A stretch of DNA of 64,000 bases from Polaribacter sp. HaHaR_3_91. GTDB taxonomy: Bacteria; Bacteroidota; Bacteroidia; Flavobacteriales; Flavobacteriaceae. The stretch lies in assembly GCF_019278525.1 (NCBI RefSeq), contig NZ_CP058986.1, positions 3,425,001 through 3,489,000 of the forward strand, written 5' to 3'. Both the position numbers and the translations under genes were made by a program. The notes beneath the pieces were generated by a model, which was given only the letters and a program-made list of their open reading frames with translations, did no database searches and was not told where the DNA came from. Of the stretch, positions 36,678-44,219 are shown piece by piece (position 1 is the stretch's first letter; every line of letters starts with the position of its first letter).

Positions 36678-37826
36678 ATGAAAACCCCTTTTTCACATAC
36701 ATCTTTGTTCCTAATTTGTTTATTTTTAGTGCAAACAGCATTTTCTCAAAACGACTCATATTATCCAGATTTTAATTGGGATAAAGTTCCTGTAGCTTTT
36801 CACTTTGGAAAAAAAGGAGATCTTTTAACAAAAAAAGAGGCAAAATTTATTGCTAGCCATTCCAATTTTGTGGTATTAGAAAAAGCACATGGTTTTCCAA
36901 AATATAAATATTCTGAAGAATCAATTGCTGCAGATGCTAAAGTTTTAAAAAAGCTGAATAAAGATGTAAAAGTGGTTTTTTATTGGAATGCTTTTTTAGA
37001 TTATTCTATGTATAAAGCACATGATGAATATCAAACAAAAAAAGATTTGTGGCTAAAAACAGCAACAGGCGAGTTCGATTTAAAAGACAATAAAATGAAA
37101 CGCTATGATTTATCTAATCCTGATTTTAGAAATTGGTGGTCTAATGTTGCTAAAGAAAATTTAGAGAATAAAAACATAGACGGAGTTTTCTTTGATGCAC
37201 TAAATCAAGTAACCAGTCCAGGAAATAAAAGACTATGGGGCGTAGAAAAATACAATGCAATTCAGCAAGGTTTAAAAGATTTAATTAAAGAAACTAGAGC
37301 TAAAATTGGTGATGATAAAATTATTGTTTACAACGGAATTCGTTCTACTCCACTAAGAAATGCAGGAAATGATTTTCCTGAAAACACAGATGCCATTATG
37401 ATTGAGCATTTTGGATATTTTAATAGCAAAACAAAAGAAAGTATGCTAAAAGATATTCAAGAAATGGAAAAAGCGGGAAAAAGTGGGAAAATTGTAGTTT
37501 TTAAATCTTGGCCAGAAAATGCTTGGTTAAACAAGAGTTTTATGGCGAAATCAGAAAAAGAAAAAGAGAAAATTTCTAAAGAACACTTAAATTTTGCTTT
37601 AGCTTCTTTTTTGGCTGGCGCTCAAAAACATTCTTATATTATTTACAATTGGGGCTATCGATTAAGTATGGGATCGCTTTTATGGTATCCAGAATTTGAT
37701 AAACCTTTAGGAAAACCTTTAGATGACATGCAAACAAACGGTTGGGTTTTAACCAGAAATTACGAACATGCAAGCGTTTGGGTAGATTTAGAAAAGAAAA
37801 AATCAAGAATCGACTGGAAAAAATAG
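36678..37826 (+). CDS. Putative glycoside hydrolase, TIM-barrel, paralogue of the 28666 protein
   Basis: A 382-residue secreted protein with a signal peptide ending near TAFSQ. FNWDKVPVAFHFGKKGDLLT opens the domain. NIDGVFFDALNQ (Asp173) and DAIMIEHFGYF (Glu243) correspond to the acids of its paralogue and are catalytic candidates. KVVFYWNAFLDY and KIIVYNGIRSTP look like other barrel strands. Unlike its sister it has no lipobox, so one copy would be soluble and the other membrane-anchored. It sits 11 bp after a GH29 and 4 bp before a sulfatase. No characterised family can be assigned by reading; the family is judged enzymatic from fold and context. Confidence 0.6.
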   Translation: MKTPFSHTSLFLICLFLVQTAFSQNDSYYPDFNWDKVPVAFHFGKKGDLLTKKEAKFIASHSNFVVLEKAHGFPKYKYSEESIAADAKVLKKLNKDVKVVFYWNAFLDYSMYKAHDEYQTKKDLWLKTATGEFDLKDNKMKRYDLSNPDFRNWWSNVAKENLENKNIDGVFFDALNQVTSPGNKRLWGVEKYNAIQQGLKDLIKETRAKIGDDKIIVYNGIRSTPLRNAGNDFPENTDAIMIEHFGYFNSKTKESMLKDIQEMEKAGKSGKIVVFKSWPENAWLNKSFMAKSEKEKEKISKEHLNFALASFLAGAQKHSYIIYNWGYRLSMGSLLWYPEFDKPLGKPLDDMQTNGWVLTRNYEHASVWVDLEKKKSRIDWKK

Positions 37827-37830
37827 AGTT

Positions 37831-39372
37831 ATGAAATTAAGTAGCTATTTTTATTTATTCATATTGATAGTTTTATCATCTTGTCAAAAGAAAACAAAAT
37901 TACCAAACGAAATAAGTAAACCTAATATTATCATTTTTTATGCTGATGATATGGGATATGGAGATTTAGCAATTCAAAACCCAGAATCTAAAATACCTAC
38001 GCCAAATTTAGATCAATTGGCAAAAGAAGGCATGCTAATGTCAGATGCACATAGTTCTTCTGGTATTTGTACACCTAGTAGATATGCACTTTTAACGGGT
38101 AGATATCATTGGCGAGATTTTAATGACATTGTACATTCCATGGGCCCCACTGTTTTTAAAGAAAATCAGGTTACTTTGCCTAAAATTCTTAAAGAAAATG
38201 GTTATCATACAGCAGCTATTGGCAAGTGGCATTTAGGTTGGGATTGGGAAGCAATCAGAAAAAAAGACTTCATTCAAAAAGAAAAAACACAATTAAGAAA
38301 TAAGCAAGTAGAAATTTGGCCAGCACAAGCCTATGATTGGAGCAAGAAAATTCCTGGTGGACCTTTATCTATAGGGTTTGATTCTTATTTTGGAGATGGA
38401 ACTATAAATTTTCCTCCATATACTTGGATAGAAAATGACAAGGTTACAGAAGTACCAACATTAACATTACAACATCCAAAAGAAGATTTTGCTTTAGAAG
38501 GTAATTGGGAGTTAAGACCAGGTCCATCCGTAAAAGATTGGGATTTTTACAAAGTTTTACCTACTGTTACAAGTTCTGCCGTAACGTTTATTAAAAATCA
38601 AGAAAATGCACAAAAACCTTTCTTTTTGTACATGGCATTTCCTTCTCCACATGCACCAATAATTCCGAATGAAGAATTTAGAGGAAAAAGTAAAGCAGGT
38701 CCTTATGGTGATTGGGTGTACCAAACAGATGATGCAGTTGGACAAATTTTAGAGGCTTTAAAATTGATAAAAGCAGATGAAAATACCATTGTTATTTTCA
38801 CTTCAGATAATGGCTCAGAAATATATGCTTACAATCGTATTAAAAACTACAATCACGATAGTTCACATCCCTTTAGAGGTGTAAAAAGAGATGTTTACGA
38901 AGGAGGACATCATGTACCTTTTGTCGTAAAATGGCCAAAAAAAATAAAACCAGGTACTACAAGTAAGCAATTATTTAGTCAAATAGATATTTTAAATACG
39001 TTAGCAACTATTACAAATAGTAAAGTACCAAAGGGTTTTGCACATGATAGTTATAATTTTTCGGATGTTTGGTTAACAGAAAATAATAAGATTGTAAGAG
39101 AAAATATTATTCATAATACATTTACATCCAAATATGCTGTTAGAAAAGGAGATTGGTTGTATATCAATAATAAAGATGGTTATCATGCTAGAATACCTAA
39201 ATGGTTTAAAGAAGGACAACGTTTTAAGGCCGATAAGGATACCGTGCAACTTTTCAATCTTAAAGACGATATCGGACAATCTACTAATTTAGCAAGTCAA
39301 TTTCCAGAAAAAGTAAAAGAATTAGCAGCAGATTTAATCAATCAACAGAAAACAGAAACATTTCAAAATTAA
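37831..39372 (+). CDS. Family S1 sulfatase lipoprotein, CTPSR type
   Basis: A 513-residue sulfatase with lipobox LSSC (Cys18). YADDMGYGD, SGICTPSRYALLTGRYHWRD (Cys80) and FTSDNGSEIYAYN mark the active site; GKWHLGWDWE follows. It is a member of the CTP(S/T)RY subfamily, but lacks the GRSTPGK ending of the 4449, 15218 and 19649 proteins. The start codon lies 4 bp after the stop of the TIM-barrel gene, so translation may be coupled. It is the first of three consecutive sulfatases in the plus-strand wing, each from a different branch, which suggests sulfates at several positions. Confidence 0.92.
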   Translation: MKLSSYFYLFILIVLSSCQKKTKLPNEISKPNIIIFYADDMGYGDLAIQNPESKIPTPNLDQLAKEGMLMSDAHSSSGICTPSRYALLTGRYHWRDFNDIVHSMGPTVFKENQVTLPKILKENGYHTAAIGKWHLGWDWEAIRKKDFIQKEKTQLRNKQVEIWPAQAYDWSKKIPGGPLSIGFDSYFGDGTINFPPYTWIENDKVTEVPTLTLQHPKEDFALEGNWELRPGPSVKDWDFYKVLPTVTSSAVTFIKNQENAQKPFFLYMAFPSPHAPIIPNEEFRGKSKAGPYGDWVYQTDDAVGQILEALKLIKADENTIVIFTSDNGSEIYAYNRIKNYNHDSSHPFRGVKRDVYEGGHHVPFVVKWPKKIKPGTTSKQLFSQIDILNTLATITNSKVPKGFAHDSYNFSDVWLTENNKIVRENIIHNTFTSKYAVRKGDWLYINNKDGYHARIPKWFKEGQRFKADKDTVQLFNLKDDIGQSTNLASQFPEKVKELAADLINQQKTETFQN

Positions 39373-39379
39373 AACTATT

Positions 39380-40768
39380 ATGAAAATTTCCTCATTAAGA
39401 TATATCACATTATTACTAGTTATATTTTCAAGTGTTTCTTGTAATAACAGTAAAAAAGAAGTTGAAAAAGCAAGTGAAATTACAAGGCCTAATATCATTT
39501 TTATTTTTGCAGATGATTGGGGTTATGGAGATTTAGGCGTATATGGCAATAAAGAAGTGGTTACGCCAAATTTAGATAAAATGGCTGCAGAAGGAACAAG
39601 GTATACGCAGTTTCATGTTACTAGTGGTGTTTGTTCTCCGAGTAGATCATCCGTTTTAACAGGACATTTTCCTGCAAGACATGGTATTCATGGTCACTTA
39701 GCAGCACATGATTTTAATGTAAAAAGAAATATGCCAGATTATTTAGACGATTCTTTACCAGTTTATTTACCAAAAACAATGCAAGAAGCAGGGTATAAAA
39801 CAGCTCATTTTGGTAAATGGCACTTAGGTGGTGGTGGTTTGCCTAACGGCGATCCTAATGCACCTGAACCAAAAGTGTATGGTTATGATGAAACCAGAGT
39901 TTGGAACGGAAATGGACCAACTTGGAAAGGTGATAAAAAATGGCAAACAACTAGATATATGGATAATGATACACTTTGGGTACAAAGTTCTAGTAAAATT
40001 GTTGTTGATGAAACCATTGATTTTATCAAAAGAAATAAAGGAAAACAACCAATGTTTATAAATCTTTGGTTGAAAGATCCACACACACCTCTTTGGCCAT
40101 CAGAAGAACAGCGTAAAGATTTTAAAGGTTTATCACCAAGTAAAGAAACGTATTATGCTGTTTTAAAAGATGCCGATTTTCATGTTGGAAGATTATTGAA
40201 TTCTTTATCAGAAATGGGATTGGATGAAAATACATTAGTAATTTTTTCTAGTGATAATGGTCCAGCAGGATGGGGGCCTTCTAAAGAAGCAGGTTCTACC
40301 GCAGGTTTAAAAGGTAGAAAAGTAGACATTTATGATGGCGGAGTTAAAGTGCCTTTTATTGTAAAATGGAAAAATCATGTTCAGGCAAATAAAGTAGATT
40401 CTACAAGTGTACTTTCTACAGTAGATTTATTACCAACATTTGCCAGTCTAGCACAAATAGAATTGCCAAAAGACTATGCTATTGATGGAGAGAATATAAC
40501 ATCTATTCTAGAAAATGAAAATTTTGAAAGAACAAAACCATTGTTTTGGGAATGGCGTTTTACAAATTTGAATACAGATCATTGGGCTGAAGGAGCCATT
40601 AGAAAAGGCGAATGGAAAATGTTATTTAATGATAAAATCAATAAAACGGAATTATATAATATCACAAAAGATCCGTTTGAAAAAAATGATTTAGCAGAAA
40701 ATAATGAAGAAATTGTAAACGAGCTTAAAAGCTTGTGGCAAGATTGGAAAGAAGGTTTGCCTAATTAG
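39380..40768 (+). CDS. Family S1 sulfatase lipoprotein, CSPSR type
   Basis: A 462-residue sulfatase, the shortest complete one here. The lipobox SVSC gives Cys21. FADDWGYGDLGVYG, SGVCSPSRSSVLTGHF (Cys85) and FSSDNGPAGWG mark the active site; KDPHTPLWP and GLKGRKVDIYDGGVKVPF are typical of the compact arylsulfatase A-like branch. No extra C-terminal domain is present. It begins 7 bp after the preceding sulfatase. Its branch differs from both neighbours, so it probably acts on a different sulfate ester. Confidence 0.92.
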   Translation: MKISSLRYITLLLVIFSSVSCNNSKKEVEKASEITRPNIIFIFADDWGYGDLGVYGNKEVVTPNLDKMAAEGTRYTQFHVTSGVCSPSRSSVLTGHFPARHGIHGHLAAHDFNVKRNMPDYLDDSLPVYLPKTMQEAGYKTAHFGKWHLGGGGLPNGDPNAPEPKVYGYDETRVWNGNGPTWKGDKKWQTTRYMDNDTLWVQSSSKIVVDETIDFIKRNKGKQPMFINLWLKDPHTPLWPSEEQRKDFKGLSPSKETYYAVLKDADFHVGRLLNSLSEMGLDENTLVIFSSDNGPAGWGPSKEAGSTAGLKGRKVDIYDGGVKVPFIVKWKNHVQANKVDSTSVLSTVDLLPTFASLAQIELPKDYAIDGENITSILENENFERTKPLFWEWRFTNLNTDHWAEGAIRKGEWKMLFNDKINKTELYNITKDPFEKNDLAENNEEIVNELKSLWQDWKEGLPN

Positions 40769-40825
40769 GTTTAAAACTGTTAAATAAAACAAAAGCTTAT
40801 TATCTACTTTTTAAAATAAATTAAA

Positions 40826-42664
40826 ATGAATAAAAAATTAGTATTGCTAATTACTCTTGTAGGAATTGCATTTTCGTGTACATCTCAGTCTAAAAAAATT
40901 ACAGATTCTAAAGTAACCCAAAAACCGAATGTAATTATTGTTATTACAGATGATCAAGGTTATGGAGATATTGGGGCGCATGGTAATACATTGGTAAAAA
41001 CGCCTGCTTTAAATAAATTTCATGATGAATCTGTTAGATTAACAGATTTTCATGTTGGTCCAACTTGTGCACCTTCTAGATCTGGTTTAATGACCGGTAG
41101 ATATGCTGATAGAGTTGGTGTTTGGCATACAATAGGTGGCGTTTCTATTTTAAGAAAAGACGAGGTAACTATGGCGGATGTTTTTAATGAAAATGGTTAC
41201 GAAACTGCCATGTTTGGTAAATGGCATTTGGGTGACACCTATCCTTCTAGACCACAAGATAAAGGTTTTAAATACACTATTTCTCATGGAGGTGGTGGCG
41301 TTGGTCAGACTCCAGATTATTGGGATAATGATTATTTTGATGATACGTATTTTAAAAATGGAGTACCAACCAAATATGAAGGATATTGTACAGATGTTTG
41401 GTTTGATGAAGCTATAAAATATATTGAAGAAAAGAAAGACCAACCATTTTTCGCTTATATTTCTACAAACGCACCTCACCTACCCTATAATGTTCCAGAA
41501 GAATATTATAACAAATACAAAGATTTAGACATTCCTGAGTTTCAAAAAGTATTTTACGGAATGATTACCAATGTAGATGATAATTTTGCGAAACTACAAA
41601 AGAAACTTGAAGATTTAAATATTGCAGATAATACGATTGTAATTTTTATGACAGATAACGGAACTGCTTCTGGTTATAAAACTGTAGGAGGTAAATTATA
41701 CGGTTTCAACGGTGGAATGAAAGGAACTAAAAATAGCGAATATGAAGGTGGACATAGAGTACCGTTTTTTATATCATATCCAGGTAAAAATATTAACGGA
41801 GGAAAAGATGTTACCGATTTAACCGCTCATTTAGATATTTTACCAACATTGGCAACTTTGTGTGATTTGGATTTTCCTGAAAGACAAAAGAAAATTGATG
41901 GTTCAGATATTTCTTCTTTGCTTTTAGGAACTGAAAAAACCATTGGAAGAGAATACTTAATTACAGATTCTCAACGTGTACAAAGTCCTATAAAATGGAG
42001 AAAAAGTGCTGTAATGTCTGACAAAATGAGATTGGTGAATGGTACAGAATTGTATGATATTGCTAAAGATCCAGGTCAAGAAAATGATATTGCAAAGCTA
42101 TTTCCAGAAAAGGTAGAGAAAATGCGAGGTTTTTATAATGAATGGTGGAGTTCAGTTTCTACAGAATTCAATCAGTTTCCTGAAATAATTCTAGGTTCTG
42201 ATAATCAAAACCCAATAGAGTTAACATGCCATGATACACATATTCATGAATCTCATCTTCCTTGGAATCAAAATTATATAAGAGATGGAAAAAAGAATCC
42301 GAAAGGCGGCTTTTTTACTGTAAATTTTGAACACTCAGGTTCTTATAAAATAGAAATTAGTAGATGGCCATTTGAAGCTGGTTTAGCTATTAATGATGCT
42401 GTTGCTGGTAGAGAAGGAACATTATCTACAGAAGCCATTAATGAAGGAAATGCGATGACTTTTAAATCAGGAGTAGTTAAAATTGGAGCCTGGGAACAAA
42501 AATCACCAATAGCAAAAGGAGCAAAATCTTTAGCTTTTACTGGAAATTTTACAAAAGGAAAAACAGATATGAGTGCTTGGTTTGTAACTGATAAAAATGT
42601 AGACTGGGGAGCATACTATATTAAAGTAACAAGAATCTCTAAAAAGTTTACTTTGTTAGAATAA
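40826..42664 (+). CDS. Family S1 sulfatase lipoprotein with C-terminal beta domain
   Basis: A 612-residue sulfatase with lipobox AFSC (Cys18). ITDDQGYGDIGAHGN, PTCAPSRSGLMTGRY (Cys81) and MTDNGTASG mark the active site. A second domain from about 460 to 605 (ELTCHDTHIHESHLPWNQN, GSYKIEISRWPFEAG, VDWGAYYIKVTRI) is beta-rich and may bind carbohydrate. A loop rich in Gly and His (SHGGGGVGQ) resembles that of the 23163 enzyme. It is the last gene of the plus-strand operon and of the PUL; just after it come an AT-rich weak hairpin (42689-42720) and the tRNA remnant. Confidence 0.92.
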   Translation: MNKKLVLLITLVGIAFSCTSQSKKITDSKVTQKPNVIIVITDDQGYGDIGAHGNTLVKTPALNKFHDESVRLTDFHVGPTCAPSRSGLMTGRYADRVGVWHTIGGVSILRKDEVTMADVFNENGYETAMFGKWHLGDTYPSRPQDKGFKYTISHGGGGVGQTPDYWDNDYFDDTYFKNGVPTKYEGYCTDVWFDEAIKYIEEKKDQPFFAYISTNAPHLPYNVPEEYYNKYKDLDIPEFQKVFYGMITNVDDNFAKLQKKLEDLNIADNTIVIFMTDNGTASGYKTVGGKLYGFNGGMKGTKNSEYEGGHRVPFFISYPGKNINGGKDVTDLTAHLDILPTLATLCDLDFPERQKKIDGSDISSLLLGTEKTIGREYLITDSQRVQSPIKWRKSAVMSDKMRLVNGTELYDIAKDPGQENDIAKLFPEKVEKMRGFYNEWWSSVSTEFNQFPEIILGSDNQNPIELTCHDTHIHESHLPWNQNYIRDGKKNPKGGFFTVNFEHSGSYKIEISRWPFEAGLAINDAVAGREGTLSTEAINEGNAMTFKSGVVKIGAWEQKSPIAKGAKSLAFTGNFTKGKTDMSAWFVTDKNVDWGAYYIKVTRISKKFTLLE

Positions 42665-42680
42665 TTATGTAAAGAGATAC

Positions 42681-42770
42681 TGCCGAGTGTTAAAAAATTA
42701 GTCAAGCTGTGTTTTTTAACCCTGTATACAGCTCAAGAGGTTGCAGGTTTAAATCTCGCCATGGTCACCA
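42681..42770 (+). pseudogene. Degenerate tRNA or tRNA 3'-end remnant
   Basis: The last 28 bases read as a tRNA 3' end: T-arm GCAGG-TTTAAAT-CTCGC (42743-42759, one mismatch and one wobble, and T where the loop usually has C), acceptor strand CATGGTC (42760-42766), discriminator A and an encoded CCA (42768-42770). A D-arm-like TGCCGAGTGTTAA starts at 42681, which recalls class II (Ser/Leu/Tyr) tRNAs. However, the 5' acceptor strand that should pair (GACCATG) is absent and no proper anticodon arm is visible. It is therefore not a working tRNA. It may be a decayed gene or the scar of integration at a tRNA 3' end. Confidence 0.6.
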
Positions 42771-42772
42771 AT

Positions 42773-42812
42773 AAAACCAGTACTTTCCAACGACTTAGAA
42801 ATTACTGGTTTT
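42773..42812 (+). terminator. Intrinsic terminator after the tRNA remnant
   Basis: AAAACCAGTA (42773-42782) pairs perfectly with TACTGGTTTT (42803-42812) around a 20-base loop and is followed by more T residues. It starts 2 bases after the CCA, the position expected of a tRNA gene terminator. Confidence 0.75.
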
Positions 42813-42856
42813 TTCATTTGTAGAAAATTTGACTACTTTTCTATAATTAAGATTCT

Positions 42857-43333
42857 TTAAATAATTTTTATATCTACAGAAGTTCTACTTTGCCAACCAG
42901 TTACATCTGTTACAGAATACGCACAGTGATAATCTCCGGGGTCTATATCATTGGGGATTGTAATTGAAATATTAATTTCATAACTAGTTACTCCATCTAC
43001 TATCGAATAGTTTTCCATAAATATTAATGGATTTACAGCTGTTTTTATAGCTTCTAAATCACATTGCACCCCTTGATCGTCATGTGTATGGTGATCAAAA
43101 TTATGATGAATATCAATACTGTAAGAAGCTAATTCTTTATTATCTGTAACCTGAGCTCTAAAATTATAAGTTTCTCCTCTTGAAAGTTGAGTACAGCCTT
43201 GAGGAAATCCTTCATTATAATTAATAGTAATTGTTGGTTTATCTAAATCCTTATCAATGCTGTTATCATCTGAACAAGCAGCAATGCATATTATAAATGA
43301 TAAAAAACAAATATATTTTAGTGTAAATTTCAT
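42857..43333 (-). CDS. DUF4625-like lipoprotein
   Basis: A small secreted lipoprotein of 158 residues from the start chosen here. The open frame extends upstream to 43363, but the start at 43333 gives a normal lipoprotein signal (MKFTLKYICFLSF, then IAAC) and the longer version would run through an inverted repeat. The mature part has a beta-sandwich pattern: DKPTITINYNEGFPQG, ETYNFRAQVTDNKELASYSI, HNFDHHTHDD, PGDYHCAYSVTDVTGW. This is the DUF4625 pattern found next to metal or haem TonB receptors. The HHxHDD cluster could bind a metal. It is the last gene of the minus-strand receptor operon. Confidence 0.75.
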   Translation of the reverse strand: MKFTLKYICFLSFIICIAACSDDNSIDKDLDKPTITINYNEGFPQGCTQLSRGETYNFRAQVTDNKELASYSIDIHHNFDHHTHDDQGVQCDLEAIKTAVNPLIFMENYSIVDGVTSYEINISITIPNDIDPGDYHCAYSVTDVTGWQSRTSVDIKII

Positions 43334-43348
43334 TTTTATAGAATTAAA

Positions 43349-43378
43349 ACCGCATAACAACATTTAATGCTATGCGGT
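43349..43378 (-). terminator. Hairpin between the two DUF4625 genes (terminator or attenuator)
   Basis: ACCGCATA (43349-43356) and TATGCGGT (43371-43378) form an 8-bp stem with a 14-base loop. On the minus strand only three to four T residues follow, so it may act as a partial terminator that lowers expression of the last gene. Confidence 0.5.
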
Positions 43379-43392
43379 AATTTTATTTTTAA

Positions 43393-44178
43393 TTAAGCCG
43401 TAACATCAATATGTGTTTCATATTCTTTCGTATTTCCATCTTCATCTTCTACTGTAAAAATGATATGATACTCACCAACTGGAGCAGTTGCAGGAACATC
43501 TATATGCTCATGAAACTCAATAGAAGTTTGCTCATGATACTTTTCTAAAAACTCTTGTTCAAAATCCCACTCTACCTCTCCATCAGCAACAGTAATTCCA
43601 TGTGCATGTGCATCAACAGAAACACTGTGAATACCATTTACAGCATCAATCATAAATTCTACATGAAAATCACTTCCTCTAGCTACTGTGCTGTCAATAG
43701 AAATATCGCTTAAAGTAATAGGGTCTAAAATTTGTATATGCCCGTCTACTTCTGTACTATTACCTAACTCATCTGTAACAGTTAATTCTACATGATATTC
43801 TCCTGCAGGAATATTTGAAGGAACATCTATATGTTCATGAAAAGTAGGATTAATTACCAAGTACTCTGTATCTGTAAATACTTGTTCAAAATCCCATTGA
43901 ACCTCATCTTCTCCTAAAGCCAAATCATGACCATGAATAGAAAGTGTAATACTACTTACAATAGCTTCTGCATTAATTTCTGCTTCTAAATGAATATCCG
44001 ATCCTTTATAAGCTACTTGATCGGTAGTGTGTTCACTCCCTTTTCCGTACTCAAAACCTGAGATTATTGGAGCATTTAAGTCCAAGGTTTCATCACTACT
44101 ACATGATTGTAAAGTAATTCCGACAAAAGCGATTACTGCTAAAAATTTAAAATTTGTTTTCATAATTTTGGTTTTCAT
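43393..44178 (-). CDS. Lipoprotein with two DUF4625-like domains, His-rich
   Basis: A 261-residue lipoprotein; the sixth codon (position 44163) is also ATG and gives a tidier signal, MKTNFKFLAVIAF, ending at LQSC. The mature protein has two repeats of about 110 residues. Each has a similar order: GSDIHLE or GSDFHVE, a SIHGHD or DAHAHG stretch, VQWDFEQ or VEWDFEQ, FHEHIDVP, and GEYHVELTVTDELGN or GEYHIIFTVEDEDGN. The repeated HxH and FHEHID motifs suggest metal binding. It lies 42 bp downstream of the TonB receptor gene and probably works with it on the outer membrane as a binding partner. The ligand is not known. Confidence 0.75.
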   Translation of the reverse strand: MKTKIMKTNFKFLAVIAFVGITLQSCSSDETLDLNAPIISGFEYGKGSEHTTDQVAYKGSDIHLEAEINAEAIVSSITLSIHGHDLALGEDEVQWDFEQVFTDTEYLVINPTFHEHIDVPSNIPAGEYHVELTVTDELGNSTEVDGHIQILDPITLSDISIDSTVARGSDFHVEFMIDAVNGIHSVSVDAHAHGITVADGEVEWDFEQEFLEKYHEQTSIEFHEHIDVPATAPVGEYHIIFTVEDEDGNTKEYETHIDVTA

Positions 44179-44219
44179 TTGTTTTAATTTAATTACTGTT
44201 TATTGATTATTGATTAATT

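Noticed and set aside
1..42664. Carrageenan, agar or ulvan as the main substrate
   Set aside because: No GH16, GH82, GH167-type or lyase gene was seen, while three GH29 and a GH95-like gene point to fucose. Not excluded for genes outside the window.
42681..42770. Functional class II tRNA gene
   Set aside because: No 5' acceptor strand pairs with CATGGTC and no proper anticodon arm can be drawn.
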